Origin: Pseudomonas frederiksbergensis | GTDB taxonomy: Bacteria > Pseudomonadota > Gammaproteobacteria > Pseudomonadales > Pseudomonadaceae | DNA length: 64,000 nucleotides | Assembly: GCF_000802155.2 (NCBI RefSeq) | Contig: NZ_JQGJ02000001.1 | Span: forward strand, 434,001-498,000 | Direction of reading: 5' to 3' | Part shown: one piece after another, positions 35,485-44,473 of the stretch | How the letters are laid out: every line of letters starts with the position of its first letter | How positions within the stretch are numbered: the first letter of the stretch is position 1 | The notes under the pieces: generated by a model | Database searches by the model: none | What the model was told of the DNA's origin: nothing | The model's input: the letters and a program-made list of their open reading frames with translations, nothing else | Made by a program: the position numbers and the translations under genes

Positions 35485-37248
35485 ATGGTCTGGCAACAAG
35501 TCTACGATCCCTTCGGTAATGCGGTGCTATCGACGTTCCTGGCGGCGGTTCCGGTGGTGGTAATGCTGGCGTCCCTGGCGTTCTTTCATGTCAAGGCGCA
35601 CCTGGCGGCGCTGTATGCCCTGGCCTCGGCGTTGCTCATTGCGATTTTCGCTTTCGGCATGCCGGCGGACATGGCCGGTTCAGCGGCGCTTTATGGCGCG
35701 GCCAACGGGCTGCTGCCCATTGGCTGGATCGTGCTCAACATCATCTTCCTGCACCGGCTGACCACCGAGAACGGTTCGTTCAAGGTCCTGCAGGATTCCC
35801 TGGCGCGCATCACCGATGACCGCCGCTTGCAGTTGCTGTTGATCGCCTTCTGTTTCGGCGCATTCTTCGAGGGCGCGGCGGGTTTCGGCACGCCGGTGGC
35901 GGTGACCGGCGCGATCCTGATCGGGCTGGGTTTTTCGCCCCTCGCCGCCTCGGGCCTGGCGTTGATTGCCAACACCGCACCCGTGGCGTTTGGCGCCCTG
36001 GGCACGCCGATCATCACGCTGGCAAAAGTCACCGGGCTGGATGAGATGGAGTTGTCGATGATGGTCGGTCGGCAACTGCCGTTCTTCTCGGTGATCGTGC
36101 CGTTCTGGCTGATCTGGGCGTTCGCCGGCTGGCGCAAGATGCTTGAAGTGTGGCCCGCGATCCTGGTGGCCGGTGTCAGCTTTGCCATCCCGCAGTTCGT
36201 GGTGTCGAACTACCACGGACCGATGCTGGTGGATGTGATTGCCGCGCTCATTTCGATGGCCTGCCTCGCGGGTTTCCTGAAAGTCTGGAAGCCCGCCACG
36301 GTGCATACCTCGGCGGCGCTGACAGGGCGGCACGATGATTCGAAGATCGACGCCAGCGAACAACAGACGCCGGTGGCCAGCGCCGCGTTTTCCAATGACG
36401 CTCGACCCGCGGTGCTGCGCGCCTGGATGCCGTGGATCATCCTCACCGTGTTCGTGTTCGCCTGGGGCACCCAGGGCTTCAAGAACATTTTCGACACCCG
36501 CCCGGCCATCGATCCGCAGACCCAATCGGTCAAGCTCGATCCTCAAGGCAAGCCGATGCGCGAGGCAAATCCGATCTTCTCGCCGTTGCTGACCTTCGGC
36601 ACGATCCATCAGCAGATCGAAAAAGTCCCGCCGGTGGTGCCCCAGCCCAAAACCGAGGAAGCGGTCTACAAGTTCAACTGGTTCACCGCCACCGGCAGCG
36701 GCATCTTCCTGGCGGCGATCGTAGGGGGCTTGTTGATGGGCTATTCCATCCCGCAACTGGCGCGCCAGTATCTTCGAACGCTGTGGGTGGTGCGCTATTC
36801 GCTGATCACCATCGTGGCGATGCTGGCGCTGGGTTTCCTCACGCGTTATTCGGGCCTGGACGCCACCATGGGCCTGGCGTTCGCCGCGACGGGTATCTTC
36901 TACCCGATGTTCGGCACTCTGTTGGGCTGGCTCGGCGTGGCGCTGACCGGTTCGGACACGGCGTCCAACGTACTCTTTGGAGGGTTGCAACGAGTGACGG
37001 CGGAGCAATTGGGCATCAGCCCGGTGCTGATGGCCGCTGCGAACAGTTCAGGTGGGGTGATGGGCAAGATGGTCGACGCCCAGTCGATCGTGGTCGCTTC
37101 CACCGCGACCCGCTGGTACGGCCACGAAGGAGAGATCCTGCGCTACGTGTTTTTCCACTCGGTGGTGCTGGCGATTCTGGTGGGCGGGCTGGTGACGTTG
37201 CAGGCGTATGTGGAGCCGTTCAGTCACATGGTGGTGGGAGGAAAGTAA
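35485..37248 (+). CDS. lldP: L-lactate permease family transporter
   Basis: A 587-residue inner-membrane proton symporter with about 13-14 membrane segments. Signs are the N-terminal MVWQQVYDPFGNAVLSTFLAA, the conserved FCFGAFFEGAAGFGTPVAV, PVAFGALGTPIITLAKVTGL, and the C-terminal GSDTASNVLFGGLQ and SSGGVMGKMVDAQSIVVA segments. Family members carry L-lactate, D-lactate or glycolate. No lactate dehydrogenase (lldD) or lldR regulator lies beside it, so the precise substrate and control are uncertain. The ATG at 35485 has AGAGGTGG upstream. Confidence 0.92.
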   Translation: MVWQQVYDPFGNAVLSTFLAAVPVVVMLASLAFFHVKAHLAALYALASALLIAIFAFGMPADMAGSAALYGAANGLLPIGWIVLNIIFLHRLTTENGSFKVLQDSLARITDDRRLQLLLIAFCFGAFFEGAAGFGTPVAVTGAILIGLGFSPLAASGLALIANTAPVAFGALGTPIITLAKVTGLDEMELSMMVGRQLPFFSVIVPFWLIWAFAGWRKMLEVWPAILVAGVSFAIPQFVVSNYHGPMLVDVIAALISMACLAGFLKVWKPATVHTSAALTGRHDDSKIDASEQQTPVASAAFSNDARPAVLRAWMPWIILTVFVFAWGTQGFKNIFDTRPAIDPQTQSVKLDPQGKPMREANPIFSPLLTFGTIHQQIEKVPPVVPQPKTEEAVYKFNWFTATGSGIFLAAIVGGLLMGYSIPQLARQYLRTLWVVRYSLITIVAMLALGFLTRYSGLDATMGLAFAATGIFYPMFGTLLGWLGVALTGSDTASNVLFGGLQRVTAEQLGISPVLMAAANSSGGVMGKMVDAQSIVVASTATRWYGHEGEILRYVFFHSVVLAILVGGLVTLQAYVEPFSHMVVGGK

Positions 37249-37267
37249 TCAGTAATGAACAAGCTCT

Positions 37268-37297
37268 TGTGGCGAGGGAGCTTGCTCCCTCGCCACA
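37268..37297. repeat. REP perfect palindrome
   Basis: TGTGGCGAGGGAGC and its complement with a 2-nt loop, between the lactate permease and a convergent lipoprotein gene. Confidence 0.85.
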
Positions 37298-37307
37298 GGT
37301 AACGCGC

Positions 37308-37643
37308 TTACTGAACGCTCTTCAGCTTGACCACATCACCGGACACCGAGGTGGTGTAGCCGGTCAGGACCCAGGCCCAGAACCAGTTTTCCTGGACTTG
37401 GGTGTTGATCATGGCGTCGCCGCCCTTGGCTTTGATCGCGGCGGTCTGGGCGCGCACGAAACGGTTGTTCTGGCGGATCGGGATCACGCCGAACAGCAGC
37501 AGGCCGGTGGCCTTGGCTTCACTGTGACCAACGACGGTGTATTGGCTGCTGTCGTATTGCTGGGTCTTCATTGGGGTGCCGGTGCAACCCGCCAGGACCA
37601 GGCCGAACAGTGCGCAGGCGACAACTTTGCTGATGTGGTTCAT
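37308..37643 (-). CDS. Small lipoprotein, 111 aa
   Basis: Lipobox VLAGC (signal MNHISKVVACALFGLVLAGC). The mature domain has the alternating pattern YTVVGHSEAKATGLLLFGVIP, RFVRAQTAAIKAKGGDAMINTQVQ and WFWAWVLTGYTTSVSGDVVKL, an alpha/beta sandwich seen in several small pseudomonad lipoproteins and probably outer-membrane anchored. No specific function is known. GGAG lies upstream of the ATG at 37643. Confidence 0.78.
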   Translation of the reverse strand: MNHISKVVACALFGLVLAGCTGTPMKTQQYDSSQYTVVGHSEAKATGLLLFGVIPIRQNNRFVRAQTAAIKAKGGDAMINTQVQENWFWAWVLTGYTTSVSGDVVKLKSVQ

Positions 37644-37889
37644 TTGATGCTCCATGGGAAAACGCCCGGGATCCATCTCTCGGGCGGCGCGTACTTTAAT
37701 CGATCAGCAACAAAAAGACACAACATCTCTCCCCCCATTTTTGGGATCGAAAGGTTCGTCGCAGAGCCATTCGTCAGGTGCGCCTCCAGCGAAACAGACC
37801 CTCGTCGATAGCATGAAGACTACGCCACGGAAGGCAGTTCTTGTCTTGACGGCCGCAACTATCGGCCGGTCCCGTTGGAGGGTTTTATC

Positions 37890-38546
37890 ATGATTGACGT
37901 GACTGTCTGGAGCGTGACCCTGCCGGTGCAAACGCCCGCGCAGGTGGTGGCAACCAAAGCCATGCCCAGTTTGAACAACAAGTATTTCGACAATAACGGC
38001 CAGCGGATCATCTTCTGGGCGCCCGTCACCGGCTCCCATACCGGTAACAGCGACTATCCGCGTTCCGAACTGCGGGAAACCAGCAGGGACGGGAAACACC
38101 GCAACTGGCGCTACAACAGCGGCATCAACACACTCAAGGGCGAATTGACGGTCAACCAGGTGCCCTCGGAAGGTCGTGTGGTCGTGGCGCAGATTCACGC
38201 CAAGAATGCGCCGACGCCGTTATTGAAACTGGTGTACCGCTTTGAAAAGGGCACCGGCAATATTGACGTGGAATATAGGGTCAAGCCCAAGGACAAAAAG
38301 AGCCCGGTGATCTACACCGTGCCCAAGGTACCGCTGAACAAGTCCTTCTCGTACACGCTGCAAATGGACAAGCAAGGCCAGCTCTCGGTGCTGATTGGTA
38401 AAAACGGCAAGCAGGTCAAGCTGGACAAGTCCTGGCACGGCTACGATTTCTATTTCAAGGCCGGCGTCTACACCCTGGATAACAAGGGCTATTCCAATGA
38501 AGGCGGGAAAGTGACCTACACCAAACTGAGCGTCAGTCACAAGTGA
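37890..38546 (+). CDS. Polysaccharide lyase family 7 (alginate lyase-type)
   Basis: A 218-residue beta-jelly-roll lyase that cleaves alginate-type polyuronates by beta-elimination. The three PL7 motifs are visible: YPRSELRET, VAQIHAKN (His base/neutraliser) and FYFKAGVYTLDN (Tyr acid). There is no signal peptide, so the enzyme is either cytoplasmic or secreted by an unknown route. A TTGGAGGG ribosome site precedes the start. It is convergent with the MFS gene of the LacI cassette. Confidence 0.92.
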   Translation: MIDVTVWSVTLPVQTPAQVVATKAMPSLNNKYFDNNGQRIIFWAPVTGSHTGNSDYPRSELRETSRDGKHRNWRYNSGINTLKGELTVNQVPSEGRVVVAQIHAKNAPTPLLKLVYRFEKGTGNIDVEYRVKPKDKKSPVIYTVPKVPLNKSFSYTLQMDKQGQLSVLIGKNGKQVKLDKSWHGYDFYFKAGVYTLDNKGYSNEGGKVTYTKLSVSHK

Positions 38547-38553
38547 CTGACGC
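38530..38553. terminator. Perfect 11-bp hairpin at end of PL7 gene
   Basis: GCGTCAGTCAC (38530-38540) and GTGACTGACGC (38543-38553) pair with a 2-nt loop; the PL7 stop lies inside. It sits between convergent genes and could act for both, although no T-run is present. Confidence 0.6.
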
Positions 38554-38565
38554 CCTTCCCCACGC

Positions 38566-39798
38566 TCATGCCTTGGACGGCGCCACGACCGCTTGACGCC
38601 CGTTGAAGGTCAGCAGGAAACACACGAGCACCACCAGCGCGAAACCGGCCGGGAACAGCCAGATGCTTTTCCAATCGTGCCCGCCCCCCACGACAAAGTG
38701 ATCGGTCACCTGCCCCGCCACCCAGAACCCGATCAACATGCCCACGCCATAGGTCGCCAGGGTGATCAACCCTTGGGCCGAACTGCGCAAGTGTTTCGGC
38801 GCCTTGGCATCGGTGTAGATCTGCCCCGAGACAAAAAAGAAGTCGTAGCAGATGCCATGCAGCGCGATGCCGGTGAACAGCATGAACGCCAGTTCGGCGT
38901 TGTTGCCATAGGCAAACAGCACGTAGCGCAACGCCCACGCCAACATGCCCACCAGCAGCGCCAGCTTGATGCCGAAGCGCTGGATGAACAGCGGCAACAG
39001 CAACATGAACAGCACCTCGGACACTTGCCCGATGGCCATTTTCGCCGTCGGGTTGGTCATGCCGGTTTCGGCCAGGAACGGGTTGGCGTTCTGGTAATAA
39101 AACGCCAAGGGGATGCAGATCAGGATCGAGGCGATGAAGAACACCAGGTAGCTACGGTCCTTGAGCAGCCCCAACGCATCGAGCCCGAGGGATTGCTTGA
39201 TGCCGCTGGAAACCGCCTGCTCCTTGAGCGGTGCCGTGCCGGGCAGCGTGAAGCTGTAGAGTCCGAGCACCAGCGAAGCGACGGCGGCCATCAGGAAAGT
39301 ATTGCGCAGGCCGCCCGCCGAGATTGCCTCGCGCGAATCCCAGGCGAACACAAAGCTGATCACCACGCCGGCAACAATCCAACCGACGGTGCCCCAGACC
39401 CGGATGCGCGAGAATTCCAGCGCCGGGTCGCGCATCTGCCGGAAGGCCACGGAATTGACCAAGGCCAGCGTCGGCATGTAGACCACCATGTATGCCAGCA
39501 CAAAGGGATAGAACCCGCTGAAATCCGTCGCCCAATACAGCTGGTACAGCAGCACCGCGCCCACCAGGTGCAACACCGCCAGGATGCGCTCGGCGTTGAA
39601 GTAGCGATCGGCGATCAGGCCGATCACGAACGGCGCGATGATCGCGCCCCAGGACTGGGTCGCGAAGGCCCTGCCGACCTGCCCGCCGCTGGCGCCCAGG
39701 GTGCTGGACAGGAACGTGCCGAGGGTGACGAACCAGCCACCCCAGATAAAGAACTGCAGGAACATCATCGTGCTAAGGCGTGCGTACATCGTCGTCAT
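38566..39798 (-). CDS. MFS transporter of the nucleoside:H+ symporter type
   Basis: A 410-residue, 12-segment major facilitator similar to NupG/XapB-type permeases: LSTMMFLQFFIWGGWFVTLG at the N-terminus, FVIGLIADRYFNAERILA between TM2 and TM3, and IALHGICYDFFFVSGQIYTD in the C-terminal half. In this setting, with Gfo/Idh and isomerase genes, it more likely imports a sugar or polyol. The ATG at 39798 (MTTMYARL) was chosen; ATG 39789 is possible. It is the third gene of the LacI-controlled set. Confidence 0.88.
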   Translation of the reverse strand: MTTMYARLSTMMFLQFFIWGGWFVTLGTFLSSTLGASGGQVGRAFATQSWGAIIAPFVIGLIADRYFNAERILAVLHLVGAVLLYQLYWATDFSGFYPFVLAYMVVYMPTLALVNSVAFRQMRDPALEFSRIRVWGTVGWIVAGVVISFVFAWDSREAISAGGLRNTFLMAAVASLVLGLYSFTLPGTAPLKEQAVSSGIKQSLGLDALGLLKDRSYLVFFIASILICIPLAFYYQNANPFLAETGMTNPTAKMAIGQVSEVLFMLLLPLFIQRFGIKLALLVGMLAWALRYVLFAYGNNAELAFMLFTGIALHGICYDFFFVSGQIYTDAKAPKHLRSSAQGLITLATYGVGMLIGFWVAGQVTDHFVVGGGHDWKSIWLFPAGFALVVLVCFLLTFNGRQAVVAPSKA

Positions 39799-39865
39799 GA
39801 CCGTCACCGTCTTGTTGTTGTTTTTGTTGAAACACGTCGTTCGTTGCTGTTGTGGCCTGCTTCTT

Positions 39866-39897
39866 CGTGGCGAGGGAGCTTGCTCCCGCGCCACAGG
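39866..39897. repeat. REP hairpin
   Basis: CGTGGCGAGGGAGC and GCTCCCGCGCCAC, within the cassette between isomerase and MFS genes; it may reduce downstream expression. Confidence 0.75.
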
Positions 39898-39899
39898 GG

Positions 39900-40991
39900 T
39901 TACGTCATCGGCATTGGAGGCAACCCCAACAACCGCCGGTTGGATGCCTCATCCGCCGTAACCCCGGCAAAATCATCGAACGCCTTGGCGGTCCTGGTGA
40001 TCATGTGCCGCTGGATAAACGCCGCGCCTTCGGCCGCACCCTGTTGCGAATCCTTCAGGCAGCACTCCCATTCCAGCACCGCCCAGCCGTCGAAGCCGTA
40101 TTGGGTCAGCTTGCTGAAAATCGCCTTGAAATCGATCTGTCCATCGCCCAGGGAACGGAACCGGCCGGGGCGATCCACCCAACCCTGGTAACCGCCGTAG
40201 ACACCGGAGCGGGCGTCGGGGCGGAATTCGGCATCCTTGACGTGGAACATGCGGATGCGCGCGTGGTAGCGGTCGATGAAGCCCAGGTAGTCCATCTGTT
40301 GCAGCAACAGGTGGCTGGGGTCATAGAGAATCGCTGCCCGTGGATGATGCTCGACCGCTTCCAGGAAGCGCTCGAACGAGGCACCGTCGTGCAGATCTTC
40401 GCCAGGGTGGATCTCGTAGCACAGGTCCACGCCCGCTGCGTCGAAGCAATCGAGGATCGGCCGCCAGCGCCGGGCCAGTTCAGCAAAGCCTTGCTCGACC
40501 AGGCCCGATGGACGCTGCGGCCACGGGTACATGTACGGCCACAACAACGCACCGGAGAACGTCGCGTGGGCCTTGAGGCCCAAGCGTTCGCTGGCGCGGG
40601 CGGCCAGTTTCAATTGTTCGATGGCCCACTCGGTGCGCGCCTGGGGCTGGCCGCGCAGATGGCCGGGGGCGAAGTCGTCGAACAGCGCGTCGAACGCCGG
40701 GTGCACCGCCACCAGTTGCCCTTGCAGGTGCGTCGACAATTCGCTGATCTCGACGCCTGCCGCTGCGCAAGTGGCCTTGAGTTCGTCGCAATAGTCCTGG
40801 CTCTCGGCGGCCCGGGCCAGGTCGATGTAGCGCGTGCCCAGGGTTGGCACCTGGATGGCTTTGTAGCCTTGCGATGCCGCCCATCGGGCGATGTTTGCCA
40901 AGCTGTCGAACGGCGCTTCATCGGACATGAATTGCGCCAGGAAAATCGCCGGCCCGCGCAGGCCACTCGGAGTTTGGTCGTGGGTATTCAC
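39900..40991 (-). CDS. Sugar phosphate isomerase/epimerase family protein (TIM barrel)
   Basis: A 363-residue xylose-isomerase-like TIM barrel. Probable metal ligands are the Glu of LCYEIHPGEDLHDG, the Asp and His of AILYDPSHLLLQQMDYLG, the His of MFHVKDAEFRPD, and the Glu of WAVLEWECCLKDSQQG. The start is a GTG overlapping the upstream stop (GTGA); a long in-frame upstream extension is just the shadow of the Gfo/Idh gene. It probably works with the Gfo/Idh enzyme on an oxidised inositol- or sugar-like substrate. Confidence 0.9.
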   Translation of the reverse strand: MNTHDQTPSGLRGPAIFLAQFMSDEAPFDSLANIARWAASQGYKAIQVPTLGTRYIDLARAAESQDYCDELKATCAAAGVEISELSTHLQGQLVAVHPAFDALFDDFAPGHLRGQPQARTEWAIEQLKLAARASERLGLKAHATFSGALLWPYMYPWPQRPSGLVEQGFAELARRWRPILDCFDAAGVDLCYEIHPGEDLHDGASFERFLEAVEHHPRAAILYDPSHLLLQQMDYLGFIDRYHARIRMFHVKDAEFRPDARSGVYGGYQGWVDRPGRFRSLGDGQIDFKAIFSKLTQYGFDGWAVLEWECCLKDSQQGAAEGAAFIQRHMITRTAKAFDDFAGVTADEASNRRLLGLPPMPMT

Positions 40992-42163
40992 AGCAGCGAC
41001 TCTCCGGTTTCCAGCGTGGTCCACTTTGCCTCGCCCCGATGATTGATGATCGCGGCCTCGATAAACGCCATGCCGCGCAAGCCGGTTTCGATGCCGGGTA
41101 CGCCAGGCACATCGGGACCTTCGCCACGGGCGCGAATGGCCCGGGCGAAATCGCCGTAGAGGTTGGCCATGGCCTCCAGATAACCTTCCGGATGCCCTGC
41201 CGGCAAACGCATGCGCTGGGTCGCCGCTTCGCACAGCCAAGGCTGGCCGACACCGGCGCGCAGGATGCTTAGCGGTTGGTCGAAGGCCCGGTGGATCAGG
41301 CTCGAGGGTTCTTCCTGGCGCCACTCCAGCGCGCCTTTGTCGCCGTAGACACGGATTTTCAGCGGGTTCTCTTCGCCGGTGCAAACCTGGCTGGCGAGCA
41401 GCACGCCGCTGGCGCCGTCCTTCATCTTGAACAACATTGCGACGTCATCGTCCAACTGCCGCCCCGGAACATGGGTGCCGAGGGTGGCGCAGAGCTGCTG
41501 GATTGGTTGATCCGCGACGAACTCCGCCAGGGAAAACGCGTGGGTGCCGATGTCGCCGATGCAACCGCCCAAGCCGGACTGGGCCGGATCGTCTCGCCAC
41601 TCGGCCTGCTTGTTGCCTTGGGCGGCGACATCCTGGCTCAGCCAGCCTTGGGGGTATTCGACAAACACTTTGCGCACCCGGCCGATCACGCCCGAGCGCA
41701 CCATCTCCCGCGCCTGCCAGACCATCGGATAACCCAGGTAGGTATGGGCCAGGCCGTAGAGGCAGCGACTGCCTTGCAACACGTCCTTGAGGGCCAACAG
41801 CTCCTTGAGGTTCAGCGCGGCGGGCTTCTCGCTGAACACGTGGAAACCGGCCTTCAATGCCTGGCTGGCAATCGGTGCGTGGAGGTGATTGGGCGTGACG
41901 ATCACCAGCAATTCCATGCGCTGATCCAACGGCAGCAGCGCCTGGGCATCGAGCATCTGTTGCCAATCGTGATAACAACGCGAGGCGGCCAGCCCCAGCG
42001 CCGCGCCGGTCTGCCGGTTGTTGTGCGGGTCGCGGCTGAACGCGCCGCACACCAGCTCGAAACCGCCGTCCAGACCCGCGGCCTGGCGATGGGCCTGGCC
42101 GATGAACGCGCCCTCCCCACCACCCACGAAGCCCATTCTTATTTTTGGTGCTACAGGATTCAT
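40988..42163 (-). CDS. Gfo/Idh/MocA family NAD(P)-dependent oxidoreductase
   Basis: A 391-residue dehydrogenase. The Rossmann motif is GFVGGGEGAFIGQAH, followed by VIVTPNHLHAPIASQALKAG and the catalytic EKPAALN segment; the C-terminal alpha/beta domain includes GGCIGDIGTHAFSLAEFV with the conserved Asp-x-x-x-His. Members oxidise sugars or polyols such as inositol. It is the first gene of the cassette and lies directly behind the LacI operator palindrome. Ends with a 4-nt overlap with the isomerase gene. Confidence 0.92.
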   Translation of the reverse strand: MNPVAPKIRMGFVGGGEGAFIGQAHRQAAGLDGGFELVCGAFSRDPHNNRQTGAALGLAASRCYHDWQQMLDAQALLPLDQRMELLVIVTPNHLHAPIASQALKAGFHVFSEKPAALNLKELLALKDVLQGSRCLYGLAHTYLGYPMVWQAREMVRSGVIGRVRKVFVEYPQGWLSQDVAAQGNKQAEWRDDPAQSGLGGCIGDIGTHAFSLAEFVADQPIQQLCATLGTHVPGRQLDDDVAMLFKMKDGASGVLLASQVCTGEENPLKIRVYGDKGALEWRQEEPSSLIHRAFDQPLSILRAGVGQPWLCEAATQRMRLPAGHPEGYLEAMANLYGDFARAIRARGEGPDVPGVPGIETGLRGMAFIEAAIINHRGEAKWTTLETGESLL

Positions 42164-42187
42164 CGCGATTCTCTTCTGTCCGGACCG

Positions 42188-42209
42188 ATGATGTAACCGG
42201 TTACATCAT
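42188..42209. promoter_or_regulatory. LacI-family operator palindrome
   Basis: A perfect 22-bp palindrome centred on TGTAACCGGTTACA, between the Gfo/Idh gene (start 25 bp away) and the divergent LacI gene. The central CG flanked by AAC/GTT is typical of LacI/GalR operators. It should control both directions; binding is inferred. Confidence 0.82.
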
Positions 42210-42337
42210 GACGCGAATCTAGGCTTGGTTTTGCCCCGTGTCAAACCCCTTGCAATGCCATTGAGCGTTTGTCAGGTGCCGAACCTGCGGTAAGCTCGCC
42301 GTCATGCCTGGTTTCCAGGCGCGAGATCGAGGTGAAT

Positions 42338-43348
42338 TTGTCCAATATCCGTGAAGTAGCGCGGCTGGCCGGAGTGTCGGTGGCAACGGTGTCCAGAACG
42401 CTGAAATCCCCGGAGCGGGTGTTGCCCGAGACCCGGGACAAAGTCAACGCAGCGGTGCAGCAGGCCGGTTATCGACCGAACCTGATGGCGGTGCAGTTTC
42501 GCTCCCGACGCACCGGCAACCTGGTGATTCTCGTGCCGAAGATCGCCAACACTTTTTTCGCCCGGGTCATCAGCGGCGCCCAACAAGCGGCGCAAGCGGC
42601 CGGCTATCGGCTGCTGCTGTGCGACACCCAGGGCCGCGAAGCCATCGAGCAGGAATTCGCCGGGCTGGTATACGCCCATCAGGCCGACGGCGTGATCCAG
42701 TTGCGCGCCAGCGATCCCTTTGTCTCACTGCCTCCCGGCACTGACGCGCTGCCACTGGTCAACGCCTGCGAAGTGGTCAAGGACGCGCCCTACCCGACCA
42801 TCAGCCTGGACAACCGCGGCGCCGCGCGAGCCATGACCGAGCATTTGATCGGACTCGGCCACCGACGCATCGGCATCATCAAGGGCCCGCGCAGCAGCCC
42901 CCTGACCCTCGACCGCGTGGCCGGTTACCAGGACGCGCTGCACAAGGCCGGTATCGCCGTTGCCCCTGAACTGGTCTGCCACGGCGACTTCACCCTCAAG
43001 GCCGGCTACGAAGGTGCCGGGACGATGCTGGCCTTGGCCGATCGCCCCACCGCGCTGTTCTGCGAGAACGATGAAATGGCCATCGGCGCACTCAAGCGCA
43101 TCAAGCAGATGGGCTTGCGCGTGCCCGAGGACATCTCCCTGGTGGGCTTCGACGATATTCCGTTCGCCGCGTATTGCGATCCGCCGCTGACGACCATTTC
43201 CCAACCGGCCGAAACCTTTGGCCACAAATCGGTGGAAATGCTCATCGCGCTGATCGAGAAACAACCTATCGCGCAGATGCACGTGCGGTTGCCGTTCGAA
43301 CTGACCGTGCGCGGCAGTAGCGCCGCGCCAGGCAGCTACGCTGTTTAA
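42338..43348 (+). CDS. LacI family transcriptional regulator
   Basis: A 336-residue repressor: the headpiece NIREVARLAGVSVATVSRTL with hinge RPNLMAVQFRSRRTGNL, and a periplasmic-binding-protein-like effector domain (VILVPKIANTFFARVISGAQ). A TTG start with GAGG 5 nt upstream fits the headpiece; GTG at 42332 is the alternative. It is divergent from the sugar/polyol cassette and faces a perfect palindromic operator, so it is the local regulator. The inducer is probably the cassette's substrate. Confidence 0.92.
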   Translation: MSNIREVARLAGVSVATVSRTLKSPERVLPETRDKVNAAVQQAGYRPNLMAVQFRSRRTGNLVILVPKIANTFFARVISGAQQAAQAAGYRLLLCDTQGREAIEQEFAGLVYAHQADGVIQLRASDPFVSLPPGTDALPLVNACEVVKDAPYPTISLDNRGAARAMTEHLIGLGHRRIGIIKGPRSSPLTLDRVAGYQDALHKAGIAVAPELVCHGDFTLKAGYEGAGTMLALADRPTALFCENDEMAIGALKRIKQMGLRVPEDISLVGFDDIPFAAYCDPPLTTISQPAETFGHKSVEMLIALIEKQPIAQMHVRLPFELTVRGSSAAPGSYAV

Positions 43349-43443
43349 TCGGACATACCGGTATCTGCCTATTCGCCATCAAGCCCGTTTCGACTACAGT
43401 GGAAAGACTCTGCATAAAGCCATAACAAGACGGAGAGTTCCCA

Positions 43444-44394
43444 ATGCGAGTCAACAAGCGCTTCACCCTCCTGGCCGCCGCTGCAGCGTTGGCGGTCACC
43501 ACCACCGCTTACGCGGCCCCGGTGTACATCAACATCCTGACCGGCGGCACCAGCGGTGTGTATTACCCCATCGGCGTCGGGCTTTCACAGATCTACAGCA
43601 GCGGCATCCAGGATTCCAAGACATCGGTGCAGGCCACCAAGGCGTCGGTGGAAAACCTCAACCTGCTGCAAGCCGGGCGCGGGGAGCTGGCGCTGGCCCT
43701 GGGAGACTCGGTGGCCGATGCGAAAAACGGCGTGGAGGACGCCGGTTTCAAGGCGCCGCTGACCAAATTGCGGGCGATTGCCGGGGCCTACCCCAATTAC
43801 ATCCAGATCGTCGCCAGCCAGGAATCGGGGATCAAGACCCTGGCCGACCTCAAGGGCAAGACCGTTTCCGTCGGCGCGGCGAAATCCGGCACCGAACTCA
43901 ACGCCCGGGCGATCTTCAAGGCCGCCGGCCTGAGCTACAGCGACATGAAGGTCCAATACCTGCCGTTCGCCGAGTCGGTGGACTTGATCAAGAACCGGCA
44001 ACTGGACGCCACCCTGCAATCCTCCGGCCTTGGCATGGCGGCGATTCGTGACCTGGCGTCGACCATGGCGTTGAGCTACGTGTCGATTCCCACCGACGTG
44101 GTGGCAAAGATCGGCAACCCGGCCTACCAGAGCGCCATGATTCCCGCCAACACCTACGATGGCCAGGCCGACGCCGTGCCCACCGTCGCCATCACCAATA
44201 TCCTGGTAACCCGCGCGGACGTCCCGGACGAAGTGGCCTATCAGATGACCAAGCTGCTGTTCGACAACCTCACCCGCCTGGGCACCTCCCACTCGGCGGC
44301 CAAGGACATCTCGCTGAAAAACGCCGCGAAAAACCTGCCGATCGCCCTGCACCCCGGTGCCGAGCGTTACTACAAGGAAGTGGGCGCGCTGTAG
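43444..44394 (+). CDS. TAXI-type TRAP transporter substrate-binding protein
   Basis: A 316-residue periplasmic binding protein. After a signal peptide ending AYA-AP come the TAXI-family hallmarks: ILTGGTSGVYYPIGVGLSQIY, the AxxxSVENLNLLQ segment, and VQYLPFAESVDLIKNRQLDA. TAXI proteins bind small carboxylates or amino acids such as glutamate. It is followed 79 nt later by the fused membrane component and then by a DUF1850 gene, the standard TAXI order. The ligand is unknown. Confidence 0.93.
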   Translation: MRVNKRFTLLAAAAALAVTTTAYAAPVYINILTGGTSGVYYPIGVGLSQIYSSGIQDSKTSVQATKASVENLNLLQAGRGELALALGDSVADAKNGVEDAGFKAPLTKLRAIAGAYPNYIQIVASQESGIKTLADLKGKTVSVGAAKSGTELNARAIFKAAGLSYSDMKVQYLPFAESVDLIKNRQLDATLQSSGLGMAAIRDLASTMALSYVSIPTDVVAKIGNPAYQSAMIPANTYDGQADAVPTVAITNILVTRADVPDEVAYQMTKLLFDNLTRLGTSHSAAKDISLKNAAKNLPIALHPGAERYYKEVGAL

Positions 44395-44473
44395 CCCCAG
44401 GCACTGCAACGGCGCGCGTCGCCGTTGCAGCAACGCGTTTGACCTTCGCACGTCGACAACAGGCAGGCATTTC

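Noticed and set aside
35680..37008. 442-codon minus-strand frame over the lactate permease
   Set aside because: Arg/His/Gln-rich shadow of a clear membrane protein gene.
38593..40191. 532-codon plus-strand frame across the MFS and isomerase genes
   Set aside because: It spans two real genes and the REP unit between them; low-complexity product without family resemblance.
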